64,000 nt of DNA from Acetobacter vaccinii (lineage in GTDB: Bacteria > Pseudomonadota > Alphaproteobacteria > Acetobacterales > Acetobacteraceae). Below the pieces are notes generated by a model, which made no database searches, was not told the origin of the DNA, and saw nothing but the letters and a program-made list of their open reading frames with translations. Shown piece by piece: positions 16,531 through 25,394 of this stretch. The stretch lies in contig NZ_CP043506.1 in assembly GCF_008365315.1 (NCBI RefSeq), positions 2,276,001 through 2,340,000 of the forward strand, written 5' to 3'. The translations under genes and the position numbers were made by a program. The number at the start of each line of letters is the position of its first letter. Position 1 is the first letter of the stretch.

Positions 16531-17010
16531 ATGTTAACGTCAGAAGATGTGCGTATTCAGGAGCAATCGGTGACAGACAACGCGCCCAACCCTGCCGAGG
16601 GCATGCTGCACGCGGACCACGCGGCTGAGGGTGAGCACCCTGCCAAGGTGGAAAGCTGGACCCCGGAGGGGGATGCCCCTCTGCAGGATCAGCCCCACCC
16701 CGCTGGTGCCGCATCGGAAGAGGATGTGATTGCTGCCATTGCGACAGTGCATGATCCTGAAATTCCGGTGAACATTTATGAACTCGGCCTGATCTACGCC
16801 ATTGACCTGTATGATGATGGCCGCGTTCATGTGGAAATGACCCTGACGGCCCCTAACTGCCCAAGTGCGCAGGAACTCCCCGCACAGGTGAAAGAGGCAG
16901 TTGAGAAAGTGCCGGGTGTGCAGTCAGCTGAGGTAGATATCGTCTGGGATCCGCCATGGGATATGTCCCGCATGAGCGACGAAGCCCGCCTTGCCCTGAA
17001 TATGTTCTGA
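16531..17010 (+). CDS. sufT: SufT / DUF59 (MIP18-type) Fe-S maturation protein
   Basis: A 159-residue protein with a ~65-residue acidic, low-complexity N-terminus and a C-terminal DUF59 domain (VIAAIATVHDPEIPVNIYELGLIY, then MTLTAPNCPSAQELP with the conserved Cys, ending WDPPWDMSRMS). The DUF59 protein of suf operons, SufT, helps cluster maturation or carriage under high demand. The start ATG at 16531 follows AAGGAGGCAC, a strong ribosome site, 86 bp after sufS. A later start is possible because the N-terminal part is poorly conserved. Confidence 0.92.
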   Translation: MLTSEDVRIQEQSVTDNAPNPAEGMLHADHAAEGEHPAKVESWTPEGDAPLQDQPHPAGAASEEDVIAAIATVHDPEIPVNIYELGLIYAIDLYDDGRVHVEMTLTAPNCPSAQELPAQVKEAVEKVPGVQSAEVDIVWDPPWDMSRMSDEARLALNMF

Positions 17011-17030
17011 ACACAGGAAGGAGCACTCTA

Positions 17031-17399
17031 ATGGCATCCACCACGTCCACAGCACCTCAGCCCAGAACCCTGCCGCCCCTTATGCGCCTGACAGACACTG
17101 CCGCAGCCCGGTTGCGGCACCTGTATGCCACGGCGCATGCGGGTCAGTTGCTGCGCATCTCTGTGACAACCCGAGGCTGCTCCGGTCAGGCTTACGACAT
17201 GACCTTTGTTGCCGAACCCGGTCAGGGTGATGAGATTGTGAAGGATGGGGACCTCACCCTTCTGGTTGACCGCAAGGCCACGCTGTTTCTGATCGGTTCG
17301 CAGATGGATTATCAGGAAAGCGATCTGGAAGCAGGGTTTGTGTTCAGGAACCCGAACGAGAAAGGCCGTTGCGGCTGCGGCGAGAGCTTTCACGTTTGA
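17031..17399 (+). CDS. sufA: SufA/ErpA-like A-type Fe-S carrier
   Basis: A 122-residue HesB/IscA-family protein. The three cysteines of the family are present: one in TTRGCSGQAYDM and two in GRCGCGESFHV at the C-terminus. A-type carriers deliver clusters from the scaffold to client proteins. The ATG at 17031 follows AGGAAGGAG, 20 bp after sufT. The last 56 bases overlap the 3' end of the convergent methyltransferase gene, so the transcripts are antisense to each other at their ends. It is the last SUF gene; no terminator hairpin is seen behind it. Confidence 0.93.
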   Translation: MASTTSTAPQPRTLPPLMRLTDTAAARLRHLYATAHAGQLLRISVTTRGCSGQAYDMTFVAEPGQGDEIVKDGDLTLLVDRKATLFLIGSQMDYQESDLEAGFVFRNPNEKGRCGCGESFHV

Positions 17400-18651
17400 A
17401 GGCGCAGACAGTTTCTGTCTCGGTGGACCACAGAAACTGGTCAATCACATGCAGCCTGTCCAGGCTGTAGCCAGCGCTGGCAAGGGCTGCGGCGTCCTTG
17501 GCCAGTGATGCCGGGTTGCAACTGACATAAATGACCCAGGCAGGCAGGCCCCGCACAATCTGGTCCATTTGCTCCCGCGCTCCGGCGTGGGGCGGGTCCA
17601 GCACAACGATATCCACTTTTGTGATGTCTTTTGCCAGCACGGGCTGGCGATACAGGTCACGGCAGAAGGGTGTTATCCGGGTGTTGTTTGTCGCCGCTTT
17701 CATGGCGGCATAAGCCGGGGCAGAGCTTTCGTAGGTGTGCACCTGGCAGTGCTTGGCCAGCGGGAACGACAATGTTCCGCAGCCCGCAAACAATTCAACA
17801 AGAATACTGCGACGCGACAGTTTGCCCGGCAGGCAATCCAGCACGGCCTGTTGGATTGCCTGTTCACTTTCCGCAGTCGCTTGCAGGAATGCTCCCGGTG
17901 GGGGCGTTATGCGTTGCCCGGCGATGGTCTGGTAAACAGGGGCTGTCTGCACGGCGGTTTCTGTGGGGGTGTCCGCTTTGAGCGATTGCCAGCTTATCCG
18001 GGCAATCCCTGCCTGTTCGGCCATACGTGCCAGTTTTTGCCTGTCGGTCGTGGTGAGAGCGGCGTCAGTCCGCAGCAGAATATCAGGCCCGGAATCGAGC
18101 AGGTTGATAATCACGCTGCCTTCCTTGCGAAGTGCCTGGAGGCTTTCGGCTACCTGACGGAGTGCTGGGAGCACCCGCTCAATATCCGGGTGCAGCACAG
18201 GGCAGGCTGCCATGTCGGTAACAATTTTGCTGCCACGGGTATGCAGGCCCAGGTGCAGGCCATCAGCCACGCGCCGCAAGGCAAGATCAGCCCTGCGACG
18301 GGTGTGGGGGGCTACCTGAAACGTGGTGGCAACCGGAATATCCGTAAAACCCGCCTTGGCTAGCGCGTGGCGGACAAGGTCGACCTTCCAGGCCATAATG
18401 GCCTCGGGCTGCATGTGCTGGACAGAGCAGCCCCCACAATCACCAAACAGCGTGCAGGATGGAGGAACCCGTTGGGGGGAGGGGATGAGAATATCAGCAA
18501 GCTGCCAGTGGCCTGCGGCATCTTCTTCCAGACGGACAGTTTCCGCTGGCAATGTGTCCGCACAGTAAACAGTGCTGCCATCAGGCAGATGGACAGCGCC
18601 GTTTCCCTGTGTGCTCAGGTAAGCAACAACACCCTCAAAGCTACGTGTCAC
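17344..18651 (-). CDS. Class I SAM-dependent RNA uracil-C5 methyltransferase, RlmD/TrmA type
   Basis: A 435-residue protein. An N-terminal TRAM-like part is followed by a [4Fe-4S] motif CTLFGDCGGCSVQHMQ plus a later Cys in ACPVLHPDIE. The SAM-binding domain includes VELFAGCGTLSFPLA and VVLDPPHAG, and the catalytic cysteine lies in YVSCNPASLAKD. The Fe-S motif and TRAM domain point to the RlmD (23S rRNA m5U) branch; the exact target base is inferred. The C-terminus runs about 17 residues past the usual end (ESSRRSRNGLSRSGS), and that basic tail is the part overlapping the SufA-like gene. Confidence 0.9.
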   Translation of the reverse strand: MTRSFEGVVAYLSTQGNGAVHLPDGSTVYCADTLPAETVRLEEDAAGHWQLADILIPSPQRVPPSCTLFGDCGGCSVQHMQPEAIMAWKVDLVRHALAKAGFTDIPVATTFQVAPHTRRRADLALRRVADGLHLGLHTRGSKIVTDMAACPVLHPDIERVLPALRQVAESLQALRKEGSVIINLLDSGPDILLRTDAALTTTDRQKLARMAEQAGIARISWQSLKADTPTETAVQTAPVYQTIAGQRITPPPGAFLQATAESEQAIQQAVLDCLPGKLSRRSILVELFAGCGTLSFPLAKHCQVHTYESSAPAYAAMKAATNNTRITPFCRDLYRQPVLAKDITKVDIVVLDPPHAGAREQMDQIVRGLPAWVIYVSCNPASLAKDAAALASAGYSLDRLHVIDQFLWSTETETVCAFKRESSRRSRNGLSRSGS

Positions 18652-18678
18652 GCTGACAGTTCCGTCTTTGTACAGAGG

Positions 18679-20601
18679 TCAGGACGCATCCACAGGAGTG
18701 GTGTCTGAGTGAACATCCGTCTGTGCTGCCATGCCAGGTGTTGCAGGGCGGTCCGATTCCCGTCGCGGCAGCATCATGAAGGCTGGCATGAGGTCACCAA
18801 ACCCAAGGCTGTCACCCGCAGGCACGGGGGGAATATCATCGCGCTGGTGGCGTGGCCCGCGTGCCGGGTGGGCAGACTGAGGGGGCAGGGCAGGGCGCTG
18901 CTGCTCCGCACGCGGTTCGCGCGGGGTATCATGGCGGGCAGAGTCTTTCCGGCCTGTCGGCTTCTCCCGTTCCTTGTCCTTACGGTTCCGCTCGGCAGGG
19001 GGGCGTTTGCCTTCGGCCCAGTCCAGATTTTCCACATTATCCAGCGTCATGCGCGGGATAGGCTTGCCTGTCAGCTGCTCGATAGCTTCGGCCAGAGTCT
19101 TATCGTACGGGCAGGCCAGGCTGTATGCATGCCCTTCGCGTCCGGCACGACCTGTGCGGCCAATACGGTGCACATAGTCCTCCGCATGGAAGGGCAGGTC
19201 GAAGTTGAAGACATGGGACAGGCCGCCAATATCAATCCCGCGTGCGGCCACGTCGGAGCAGACAAGGACCTTCAATTCACCATTCTTGAAGCGTTCCAGA
19301 GTGGCGAATCGGACAGACTGCGGCAGGTCCCCATGCAGGGCGCCAGCAGAAAAACCATGCTGGACCAGCGAACGGGACAGAATATCCACATCACGCTTGC
19401 GGTTGCAGAAGACAATGGCGTTTTGCAACGTCGGGTCTTTCAGCAGCAGCCGCAGTGTGTCGCGCTTTTTATATTCGTCCACAACCAGCAGTCCGGTCGT
19501 GATGGTGCTGGCGACGGAGGACTGGCGGGCAACGGTAATTTCCTTCGGGGAATGAAGGAATGCGTCAGCCAGCTTCCGGATTGTGGGGGCCATGGTCGCG
19601 GAAAAGAAAAGCGTCTGCCGTGTTGGGGGCAGCAGCGCGACAATCTTCTCAATGTCTGGAATAAAGCCCATGTCCAGCATGCGGTCGGCTTCGTCAATCA
19701 CCAGAATTTTGGTGTGCGTCAGTAGCAGGCCACCGCGACCAAACAGGTCCAGCAGGCGCCCAGGTGTGGCAATCAGAACATCGACACCACGGTTCAGCAC
19801 CTCTTTCTGCTCGGCCATGCTTTCGCCACCAATCAGCAGCGCATGGTTGAGCTTGAGGTGTTTTCCGTAGTTGACGAAATTTTCGGCTACCTGCAGTGCC
19901 AGTTCCCGCGTGGGCTCCAGAATGAGCGAGCGGGGCATACGGGCGCGAGCGCGGGAATCGCTCAGAATTTCGAGCATCGGCAGCGTGAAGGAGGCTGTCT
20001 TGCCTGTGCCTGTCTGTGCAACGCCCAGCACATCTCGCGCCATCAGCACGGCGGGAATCGCCTGTTCCTGAATGGGGGTGGGGTGCACATAGCCCATGTC
20101 ATTAATGGCGCGCAGGATTGGCTCGGACAGCTCCAGATCCGCGAATGTGGTTGCCTTGGCTGCGGGCTCTACTGGCTCTGCTTCTTCCGGGGCGGAGTCG
20201 GCAGGTGTTGAGTCCTCAACAGCTTCGGGGGGCGCGATAATCTCAACAGCCTCTACCGGCGCGGCTTTGGGGGCTGCCTTCCTGCGGCGTGTTGCAGGCT
20301 TGCGGGCCGGTTTTTCTGCGGGTGCAGTATCGCCGGAATCAGCGGCGGCCTCGGCAACAGGGGCGGGGGCTTCTTCCGCTACAGCTTCGACCGTTTTGGC
20401 GCGGGTTGTTCGTTTCCGGGGCGTTGTTGCCCGTGCCCGCGTTTTGGCGGCGGGCTTGGATGCTACAACATCCTGCTCGGGGGCGACGGCAGCATCTGCC
20501 CCACCATCAGTGTCCACCACCGCCACGGCGTCGGGCTGGGCGGCCGGCTTGCGGCTGCGAGTGGTCGTCTTGCGGGGGCGGGCTGGCGTTTTCGCGGTCA
20601 A
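18679..20601 (-). CDS. DEAD-box ATP-dependent RNA helicase with long basic N-terminal extension
   Basis: A 640-residue protein. Residues 1 to ~155 are a low-complexity Ala/Pro/Lys/Arg/Glu extension. The helicase core follows: Q motif PTPIQEQAIP, motif I AQTGTGKT, PTRELALQ, DEAD in DEADRMLDMGF, SAT, and motif VI HRIGRTGRAG. A ~120-residue basic C-terminal tail ends it. It is closest to the RhlE-like group used in ribosome assembly and RNA decay. The apparent start is TTG at 20601, since no ATG or GTG stands before the coding extension. It lies 27 bp downstream of nothing on its own strand except the CopD-like gene 180 bp upstream, so a separate promoter is likely. Confidence 0.93.
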   Translation of the reverse strand: MTAKTPARPRKTTTRSRKPAAQPDAVAVVDTDGGADAAVAPEQDVVASKPAAKTRARATTPRKRTTRAKTVEAVAEEAPAPVAEAAADSGDTAPAEKPARKPATRRRKAAPKAAPVEAVEIIAPPEAVEDSTPADSAPEEAEPVEPAAKATTFADLELSEPILRAINDMGYVHPTPIQEQAIPAVLMARDVLGVAQTGTGKTASFTLPMLEILSDSRARARMPRSLILEPTRELALQVAENFVNYGKHLKLNHALLIGGESMAEQKEVLNRGVDVLIATPGRLLDLFGRGGLLLTHTKILVIDEADRMLDMGFIPDIEKIVALLPPTRQTLFFSATMAPTIRKLADAFLHSPKEITVARQSSVASTITTGLLVVDEYKKRDTLRLLLKDPTLQNAIVFCNRKRDVDILSRSLVQHGFSAGALHGDLPQSVRFATLERFKNGELKVLVCSDVAARGIDIGGLSHVFNFDLPFHAEDYVHRIGRTGRAGREGHAYSLACPYDKTLAEAIEQLTGKPIPRMTLDNVENLDWAEGKRPPAERNRKDKEREKPTGRKDSARHDTPREPRAEQQRPALPPQSAHPARGPRHQRDDIPPVPAGDSLGFGDLMPAFMMLPRRESDRPATPGMAAQTDVHSDTTPVDAS

Positions 20602-20783
20602 TATGCTCTCGGAACTCGGTTTGTCGTTGGGGTATCTCGGGACGGAACCGGGTCAGGGCACATCCCGCGCTTCAGTCATCTATGCCTGAAGCGCCGCAGA
20701 AACACGGGCAGCCACTCAGGCGCTTGTTCCGATAAAGGGCTTTGTGCGCAAAATCAAGTTTTTGGCAGTCATCCCTCATTTTT

Positions 20784-21239
20784 TCATACAAACGGGTGGC
20801 CAAGGCAGGCGCAGAGTATGGCCAGAACCCCAAGTGCAAGAATGATCAGCATCTGAGAGCGGATCGAGTCGAAAAGTGAGGCCTGCGGGCGGATGGAACG
20901 GCGTGCCTTCTGGTAAGGCCCCTGATGCAGACGCACGAACAGCAGCACGATGATAATGCCAAGGGCCTGCATGACGTTGGTTGTCCATGGCGCGTTGGCA
21001 AATCCACCTTCATGAATAATCAGCAGCCAGCCTGAAATCAGCAGGGTCGGCAGTCCGTGGGTCAGCCCCCGGAAAAAGCGGGACAGTGTCTGCAGGTGGA
21101 TGGAGTTGCGCTGCGTGGCATCCAGCAGGCTCAGGCTGGGCCGCAGGATCAGCAGTGCGTAGGCGATTCCACCAATCAGCAGGGTGACGCAGACAAGGTG
21201 AAGCGCCAGAACGAGGCTCCAGAGAATGGAATGGGGCAT
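20784..21239 (-). CDS. Small four-helix membrane protein, CopD-like
   Basis: A 151-residue inner-membrane protein with four predicted helices: ILWSLVLALHLVCVTLLIGG, LTHGLPTLLISGWLLI, VMQALGIIIVLLFV and MLIILALGVLAILCA. The arrangement and the His-containing first helix resemble the CopD/YhhN-like superfamily, but no copper motif is clear, so function is unassigned. The ATG at 21239 follows GGAG; the frame upstream of it overlaps the divergent NAD(P)HX gene's leader and is not coding. It is divergent from the NAD(P)HX repair gene with a 166 bp shared promoter region. Confidence 0.75.
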   Translation of the reverse strand: MPHSILWSLVLALHLVCVTLLIGGIAYALLILRPSLSLLDATQRNSIHLQTLSRFFRGLTHGLPTLLISGWLLIIHEGGFANAPWTTNVMQALGIIIVLLFVRLHQGPYQKARRSIRPQASLFDSIRSQMLIILALGVLAILCACLGHPFV

Positions 21240-21405
21240 GGTCAACTCCGCTGGGGCACACAGGGCCACGATAGGTTTGGCTAGGCGCCGGGCAGGCTCT
21301 GGTGTGCATCCCTGCGCGACTGCCTGCCCTGATTGCCAATGGCGGGCGGTGGGTGCAAGGAATATGTTGCTCCAAAAGTGGGGCACAGCATGGCGGAGGT
21401 TGGAT

Positions 21406-22845
21406 ATGTCCGAGCCTGGGCAGGCGTCTTCTCTTGCACTCTACACCCCTGAGGAGATGGGGCGTGTGGACGCGTTTGCCGCGCGCCAGATCCCTGTTTC
21501 CACGTTGATGGAGCATGCCGGGCGTGCTGTTGCGCGCGCAATCCGCCGTTATTTTTCGCCCATGCGAGTGCTGGTGCTGTGTGGGCCGGGCAATAATGGT
21601 GGGGACGGCTATGTGGTGGCTCGCTACCTGCGGAATGCGGGTTGGCCGGTGCGCATAGCGGCGCTGGCCGTGCCTCGGCCCGGTGGTGCAGCAGCATGGG
21701 CTGCAGAACAGTGTGGCGGGGCGGGTGTTCCTTTTACACCGGAAGAAGCGGCGCGTGCCGATCTGGTGGTCGATGCCATTTTCGGAGCAGGCTTGGGGCG
21801 TGATGTGGCAGAGGATGTCGCGCGCGTGCTGCATGCCGCCCGGCGGATTGTGGCGGTTGATATGCCATCGGGCGTGGATGGCGCGACCGGTCAGGTGCGT
21901 GGTTATGCGCCCCAGGCTGAGATGACAGTCACATTCTGCGCCCTCAAGCTAGGGCACCTGCTTTATCCGGGGCGTGAACTGGTCGGGCGTCTCGTGCTTG
22001 CTGACATCGGTATGCCGCCCGCAGCTCTTGCTTCAGTGGAGGTCAGGGCGTGGCGCAATGAGCCCGGTTTGTGGCAACTGCCCGTGCCGGGGCCACAGAG
22101 CCATAAATACACCAGAGGGGTTGTCAGTATCTGTGCTGGGGAAAGCATGCCTGGCGCTGCGCGGCTTTGTGCCTCTGCTGCACGTGCGACGGGAGCAGGG
22201 TTGGTGCGGGTGGCCGCTGGGGCTGCGGCCGCAGCGTACAGGCTGGGCGCGCCGGGCCTGATTGTCGATTCCGAGCCGCTGCCAGAGCTTCTGGCCGACA
22301 CGCGCCGTCAGGTTTGGGTGTGTGGGCCGGGGTTGGCAGAGGCTGAAGTGGAACAGGCCTTGCCACTTTTGCTGGCGGCAGGGCGCTGTGTGTTGGCGGA
22401 TGCCGGAGCATTGTCGGCCATGGCGGGGCAGCCCGAGCGTTTGCGGGGTGTCTCGGTCATTACGCCCCATGCCGGGGAGTTTGCGCGACTGTTTGGCCCT
22501 GTCGGGACTGATCTGCCTGCGCAGGCAAGGGCAGCAGCGCAGCAGATTAATGCTGTTGTGGTGCTCAAAGGGGCATCCACCCTGATTGCCGCGCCGGATG
22601 GGCGTTTGGCGATTAACACTCACGCTACCCCTGCATTGGGCACTGCAGGCTCGGGGGATACGCTGTCGGGCGTTATTGCTGCGCTGCTGGCCGCTGGCAT
22701 GCCCGCATGGGATGCCGCCTGTGCAGGGGTATGGCTGCATGGGGAGGCTGGAATGCAGGCCGGAGCATGGCCGATTGCCGAGGATCTGGACCAATATTTA
22801 GGTTCTGCCCGGCAGGAAGCGACCTTGCGGCAGAATGATAGATAG
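21406..22845 (+). CDS. nnr: Bifunctional NAD(P)HX epimerase / ADP-dependent dehydratase
   Basis: A 479-residue two-domain protein. The N-terminal YjeF_N epimerase domain has GPGNNGGDGYVVARYL and DAIFGAGLGRDV and VDMPSGVDG. The C-terminal ribokinase-like dehydratase domain has TPHAGEFARLFG, VLKGASTLI and GSGDTLSGVIAALLA with the catalytic Asp. The enzyme repairs hydrated NADH and NADPH, the epimerase interconverting the two epimers and the dehydratase restoring the cofactor with ADP. The ATG at 21406 follows GGAGGT; an earlier open frame from 21226 runs into the divergent gene. tRNA-Leu follows 77 bp downstream. Confidence 0.95.
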   Translation: MSEPGQASSLALYTPEEMGRVDAFAARQIPVSTLMEHAGRAVARAIRRYFSPMRVLVLCGPGNNGGDGYVVARYLRNAGWPVRIAALAVPRPGGAAAWAAEQCGGAGVPFTPEEAARADLVVDAIFGAGLGRDVAEDVARVLHAARRIVAVDMPSGVDGATGQVRGYAPQAEMTVTFCALKLGHLLYPGRELVGRLVLADIGMPPAALASVEVRAWRNEPGLWQLPVPGPQSHKYTRGVVSICAGESMPGAARLCASAARATGAGLVRVAAGAAAAAYRLGAPGLIVDSEPLPELLADTRRQVWVCGPGLAEAEVEQALPLLLAAGRCVLADAGALSAMAGQPERLRGVSVITPHAGEFARLFGPVGTDLPAQARAAAQQINAVVVLKGASTLIAAPDGRLAINTHATPALGTAGSGDTLSGVIAALLAAGMPAWDAACAGVWLHGEAGMQAGAWPIAEDLDQYLGSARQEATLRQNDR

Positions 22846-22922
22846 GCTTTATGGTGCCTGTCTCTTGCCGTGCCGTTCGCTTTGGGTTAAGTGCAGCCCA
22901 CTTGCGACGGTGAGCAATGTAC

Positions 22923-23007
<85 letters not shown>

Positions 23008-23100
23008 ATTCGGTTTCATTCTCCCGTCCTGCTCCGCGACGGCCTTTCGGCGTGACGTGGCGGGGAGTCTGAGTTTTATACCGAGAGGAAGGCCTGGCCG

Positions 23101-24435
23101 ATGCAGGTAACCGAGACCCTTTCCGAAGGGCTGAAGCGTGGTTTCACCGTTACAGTTCCGGCTGCGGAGCTTGAAGCCAAGCGCGATGCGCGCCTTAAGG
23201 ATGTTGCTGCCAATCTGAACCTGCCGGGTTTCCGTCCGGGTAAGGTGCCTGTGTCTCTGGCCCGTCAGCGCTATGGCGCCGCCGTGTGGGGCGAAGTGGT
23301 CGAGCAGGCTGTGTCTGAGGCCGTTCAGGCAGCGTTTGAAGAGCGCGGTCTGCGCCCTGCCGGTCAGCCTAAGGTTGATCTGGTGACCGGTCAGGAAGAT
23401 GACGGCAAGGGTCTGGAATTTACCGTCGAGAGCGAAATTCTGCCTGAAGTGACGCTGCCCGATCTGTCCGCTCTGGAACTGACCCGCCTGAAGGCGCAGG
23501 CCAGTGACGAAGCGGTTGAAAAGGCGCTGGAAGACATTGCCCGCCGTGGCCGCACCTTCGAAGTGATCGAGGAAGTGCGCCCCGCAGGTAAGGGTGATGT
23601 GCTGGCGATCGACTTTGTCGGCAAGCGCGATGGTGTGCCCTTCGACGGTGGCACGGCTGAAGATGTGAACGTGGAAATTGGTGGTGAAGGCTTCATCCCC
23701 GGTTTTGCCGAGCAGATCGAAGGCATGTCCCCCGGTGAAGAAAAAATCATCACCGTGACATTCCCCGAAGATTACGGCGCGGCCGAGCTGGCAGGCAAGG
23801 AAGCCACCTTCGACATCAAGGCAAAGCAGCTGAAGAAAGCCGCTGATGCCGCTCTTGATGACGAACTGGCCAAGAAAGTCGGCTTCGAAAGCCTCGAGCA
23901 GCTTAAGGACCTGATCCGCAAGCAGATCGAAGGGGAATACGAGCAGCTTTCCCGCCTGCGGATCAAGCGCGACCTGCTGGACATTCTGGCCACCAAGACG
24001 GATTTTGAAGCTCCGGCTGGTATGGTCGAAGCCGAATTCCAGCAGATCTGGAGCCGTGTCGAAGCCGATCGTCAGGCTGGTCAGCTTGATGACGAAGACA
24101 AGGACAAGGACGAGGATACCCTCAAGGCCGACTACCGCCGTATTGCGGAACGTCGCGTAAAACTGGGTCTCCTGCTGGCTGAAATCGGGCGCAAGAACAA
24201 CATTGTTGTCACGCCGGAAGAACTGAGCCGCGCCGTCCGGGCTGAAGCCATGCGCTACTCCGGCCAGGAGCGTGAAGTTTTCGAGTTCTTCCAGAAGAAC
24301 CCGCAGGCGACAGAATCTCTCCGCGGTCCGATCTTTGAGAACAAGGTCGTCGATTATCTGATCGAACTGGCCAAGGTTACAGACCGAGAGGTCTCTCCTG
24401 AAGAACTTTCAGATATTCCTCCAGCAAATATCTGA
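23101..24435 (+). CDS. tig: Trigger factor (ribosome-associated chaperone, peptidyl-prolyl isomerase)
   Basis: A 444-residue trigger factor. The N-terminal ribosome-binding domain has the signature LNLPGFRPGKVPVSL. The central FKBP-type domain contains GDVLAIDFVGKRDGVPFDGG and FIPGFAEQIEGM. The helical C-terminal substrate-binding domain ends in a short tail. It binds nascent chains at the ribosome exit and passes them to folding or to ClpXP. The ATG at 23101 follows GAGAGGAAGG. The order tig-clpP-clpX-lon is conserved in many bacteria. A strong terminator behind it shows that tig and clpP are transcribed separately here. Confidence 0.97.
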   Translation: MQVTETLSEGLKRGFTVTVPAAELEAKRDARLKDVAANLNLPGFRPGKVPVSLARQRYGAAVWGEVVEQAVSEAVQAAFEERGLRPAGQPKVDLVTGQEDDGKGLEFTVESEILPEVTLPDLSALELTRLKAQASDEAVEKALEDIARRGRTFEVIEEVRPAGKGDVLAIDFVGKRDGVPFDGGTAEDVNVEIGGEGFIPGFAEQIEGMSPGEEKIITVTFPEDYGAAELAGKEATFDIKAKQLKKAADAALDDELAKKVGFESLEQLKDLIRKQIEGEYEQLSRLRIKRDLLDILATKTDFEAPAGMVEAEFQQIWSRVEADRQAGQLDDEDKDKDEDTLKADYRRIAERRVKLGLLLAEIGRKNNIVVTPEELSRAVRAEAMRYSGQEREVFEFFQKNPQATESLRGPIFENKVVDYLIELAKVTDREVSPEELSDIPPANI

Positions 24436-24450
24436 AGCCGCAAAATGGCT

Positions 24451-24488
24451 ATGTCCCGCCAGTGTGAACTGGCGGGACATTCTTTTTT
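24451..24488 (+). terminator. Rho-independent terminator of tig
   Basis: ATGTCCCGCCAGT (24451-24463) and ACTGGCGGGACAT (24468-24480) form a perfect 13 bp stem with a GTGA loop, followed by TCTTTTTT. Confidence 0.95.
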
Positions 24489-24611
24489 GGGCATGTTTTT
24501 CTTTTACAGGGTGGCATCTTGCCACTTTATCTCTATCTTGAAGCTAAGGCCTTCGTTGACTTCCACGCCAGCGTGGGAGGCTGGGGGCCGGAATTCGGCT
24601 TTTGAACGGGA

Positions 24612-25262
24612 ATGAGTGGTATGAGGGATCGTGATCCCGTTGAGATTTTCAACAATGCGCTGGTGCCCATGGTGGTCGAGCAGACCTCCCGCGGGGAACG
24701 GGCGTTTGATATCTATTCCCGCCTGCTGCAGGAGAGAATTATCTTTCTGACAGGGCCGGTGTACGATCAGGTGTCATCGCTGATTTCAGCACAGCTTCTG
24801 TATCTGGAAAGCGTTAACCCAAGCAAGGAAATCTCGTTCTATATCAATAGCCCCGGTGGCGTGGTTTCTGCCGGTCTGGCTATTTACGACACCATGCAGT
24901 ACATCCGCAGCCCGGTCAGCACCGTGTGCATCGGGCAGGCTGCGTCCATGGGGTCGCTGCTGATGGCAGGTGGTGAGAAGGGGCGCAGGTTTGCGCTGCC
25001 CAACGCCCGTATCATGGTGCATCAGCCTTCTGGCGGTGCCCAGGGGCAGGCCAGTGATATCGAAATCCAGGCGCGGGAAATCCTGATTATCCGCCAGCGG
25101 TTGAACGAGATCTATCGTGAACATACAGGGCGCACGCTTGAGGAAATCGAGCAGAAGCTGGAGCGTGATACCTACATGTCCGCCGAGGAAGCGCGGTCTT
25201 TCGGTATCGTTGACGAAGTGATCAGCCAGCATAAAGCTACAGAAGCAGGTAAGAAGGATTAA
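24612..25262 (+). CDS. clpP: ATP-dependent Clp protease proteolytic subunit
   Basis: A 216-residue ClpP with the catalytic Ser in [14 protein letters not shown], the His in [10 protein letters not shown] and the Asp in the following helix region. The oligomer-forming handle is also present, and the total length is normal. It forms the double-heptamer peptidase that works with ClpX, encoded next. The ATG at 24612 has only a weak ribosome site, and ATG 24621 ([10 protein letters not shown]) is an alternative, so the exact N-terminus is open; processing of a short propeptide is usual. I found no clear heat-shock sigma-factor promoter in the 120 bp before it. Confidence 0.96.
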   Translation: MSGMRDRDPVEIFNNALVPMVVEQTSRGERAFDIYSRLLQERIIFLTGPVYDQVSSLISAQLLYLESVNPSKEISFYINSPGGVVSAGLAIYDTMQYIRSPVSTVCIGQAASMGSLLMAGGEKGRRFALPNARIMVHQPSGGAQGQASDIEIQAREILIIRQRLNEIYREHTGRTLEEIEQKLERDTYMSAEEARSFGIVDEVISQHKATEAGKKD

Positions 25263-25394
25263 GATCATCCCTGATCTGGCGTACTTTGAACTTCCTGTTA
25301 CAATAAGGAAGACCCCCGCCTGCCCATGGGCGGGGCATATCCGGGGCTGCGTACCTGGCGCCGTGATGCTTGGAATGATCGAAGGGATGGGCCG

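Noticed and set aside
14747..16714. 655-codon minus-strand open frame opposite sufD and sufS
   Set aside because: Spans the ends of two certain genes and has no family features.
24489..24611. RpoH heat-shock promoter before clpP
   Set aside because: A CTTGAA is present near 24537, but no CCCCAT-like -10 follows at the right distance.
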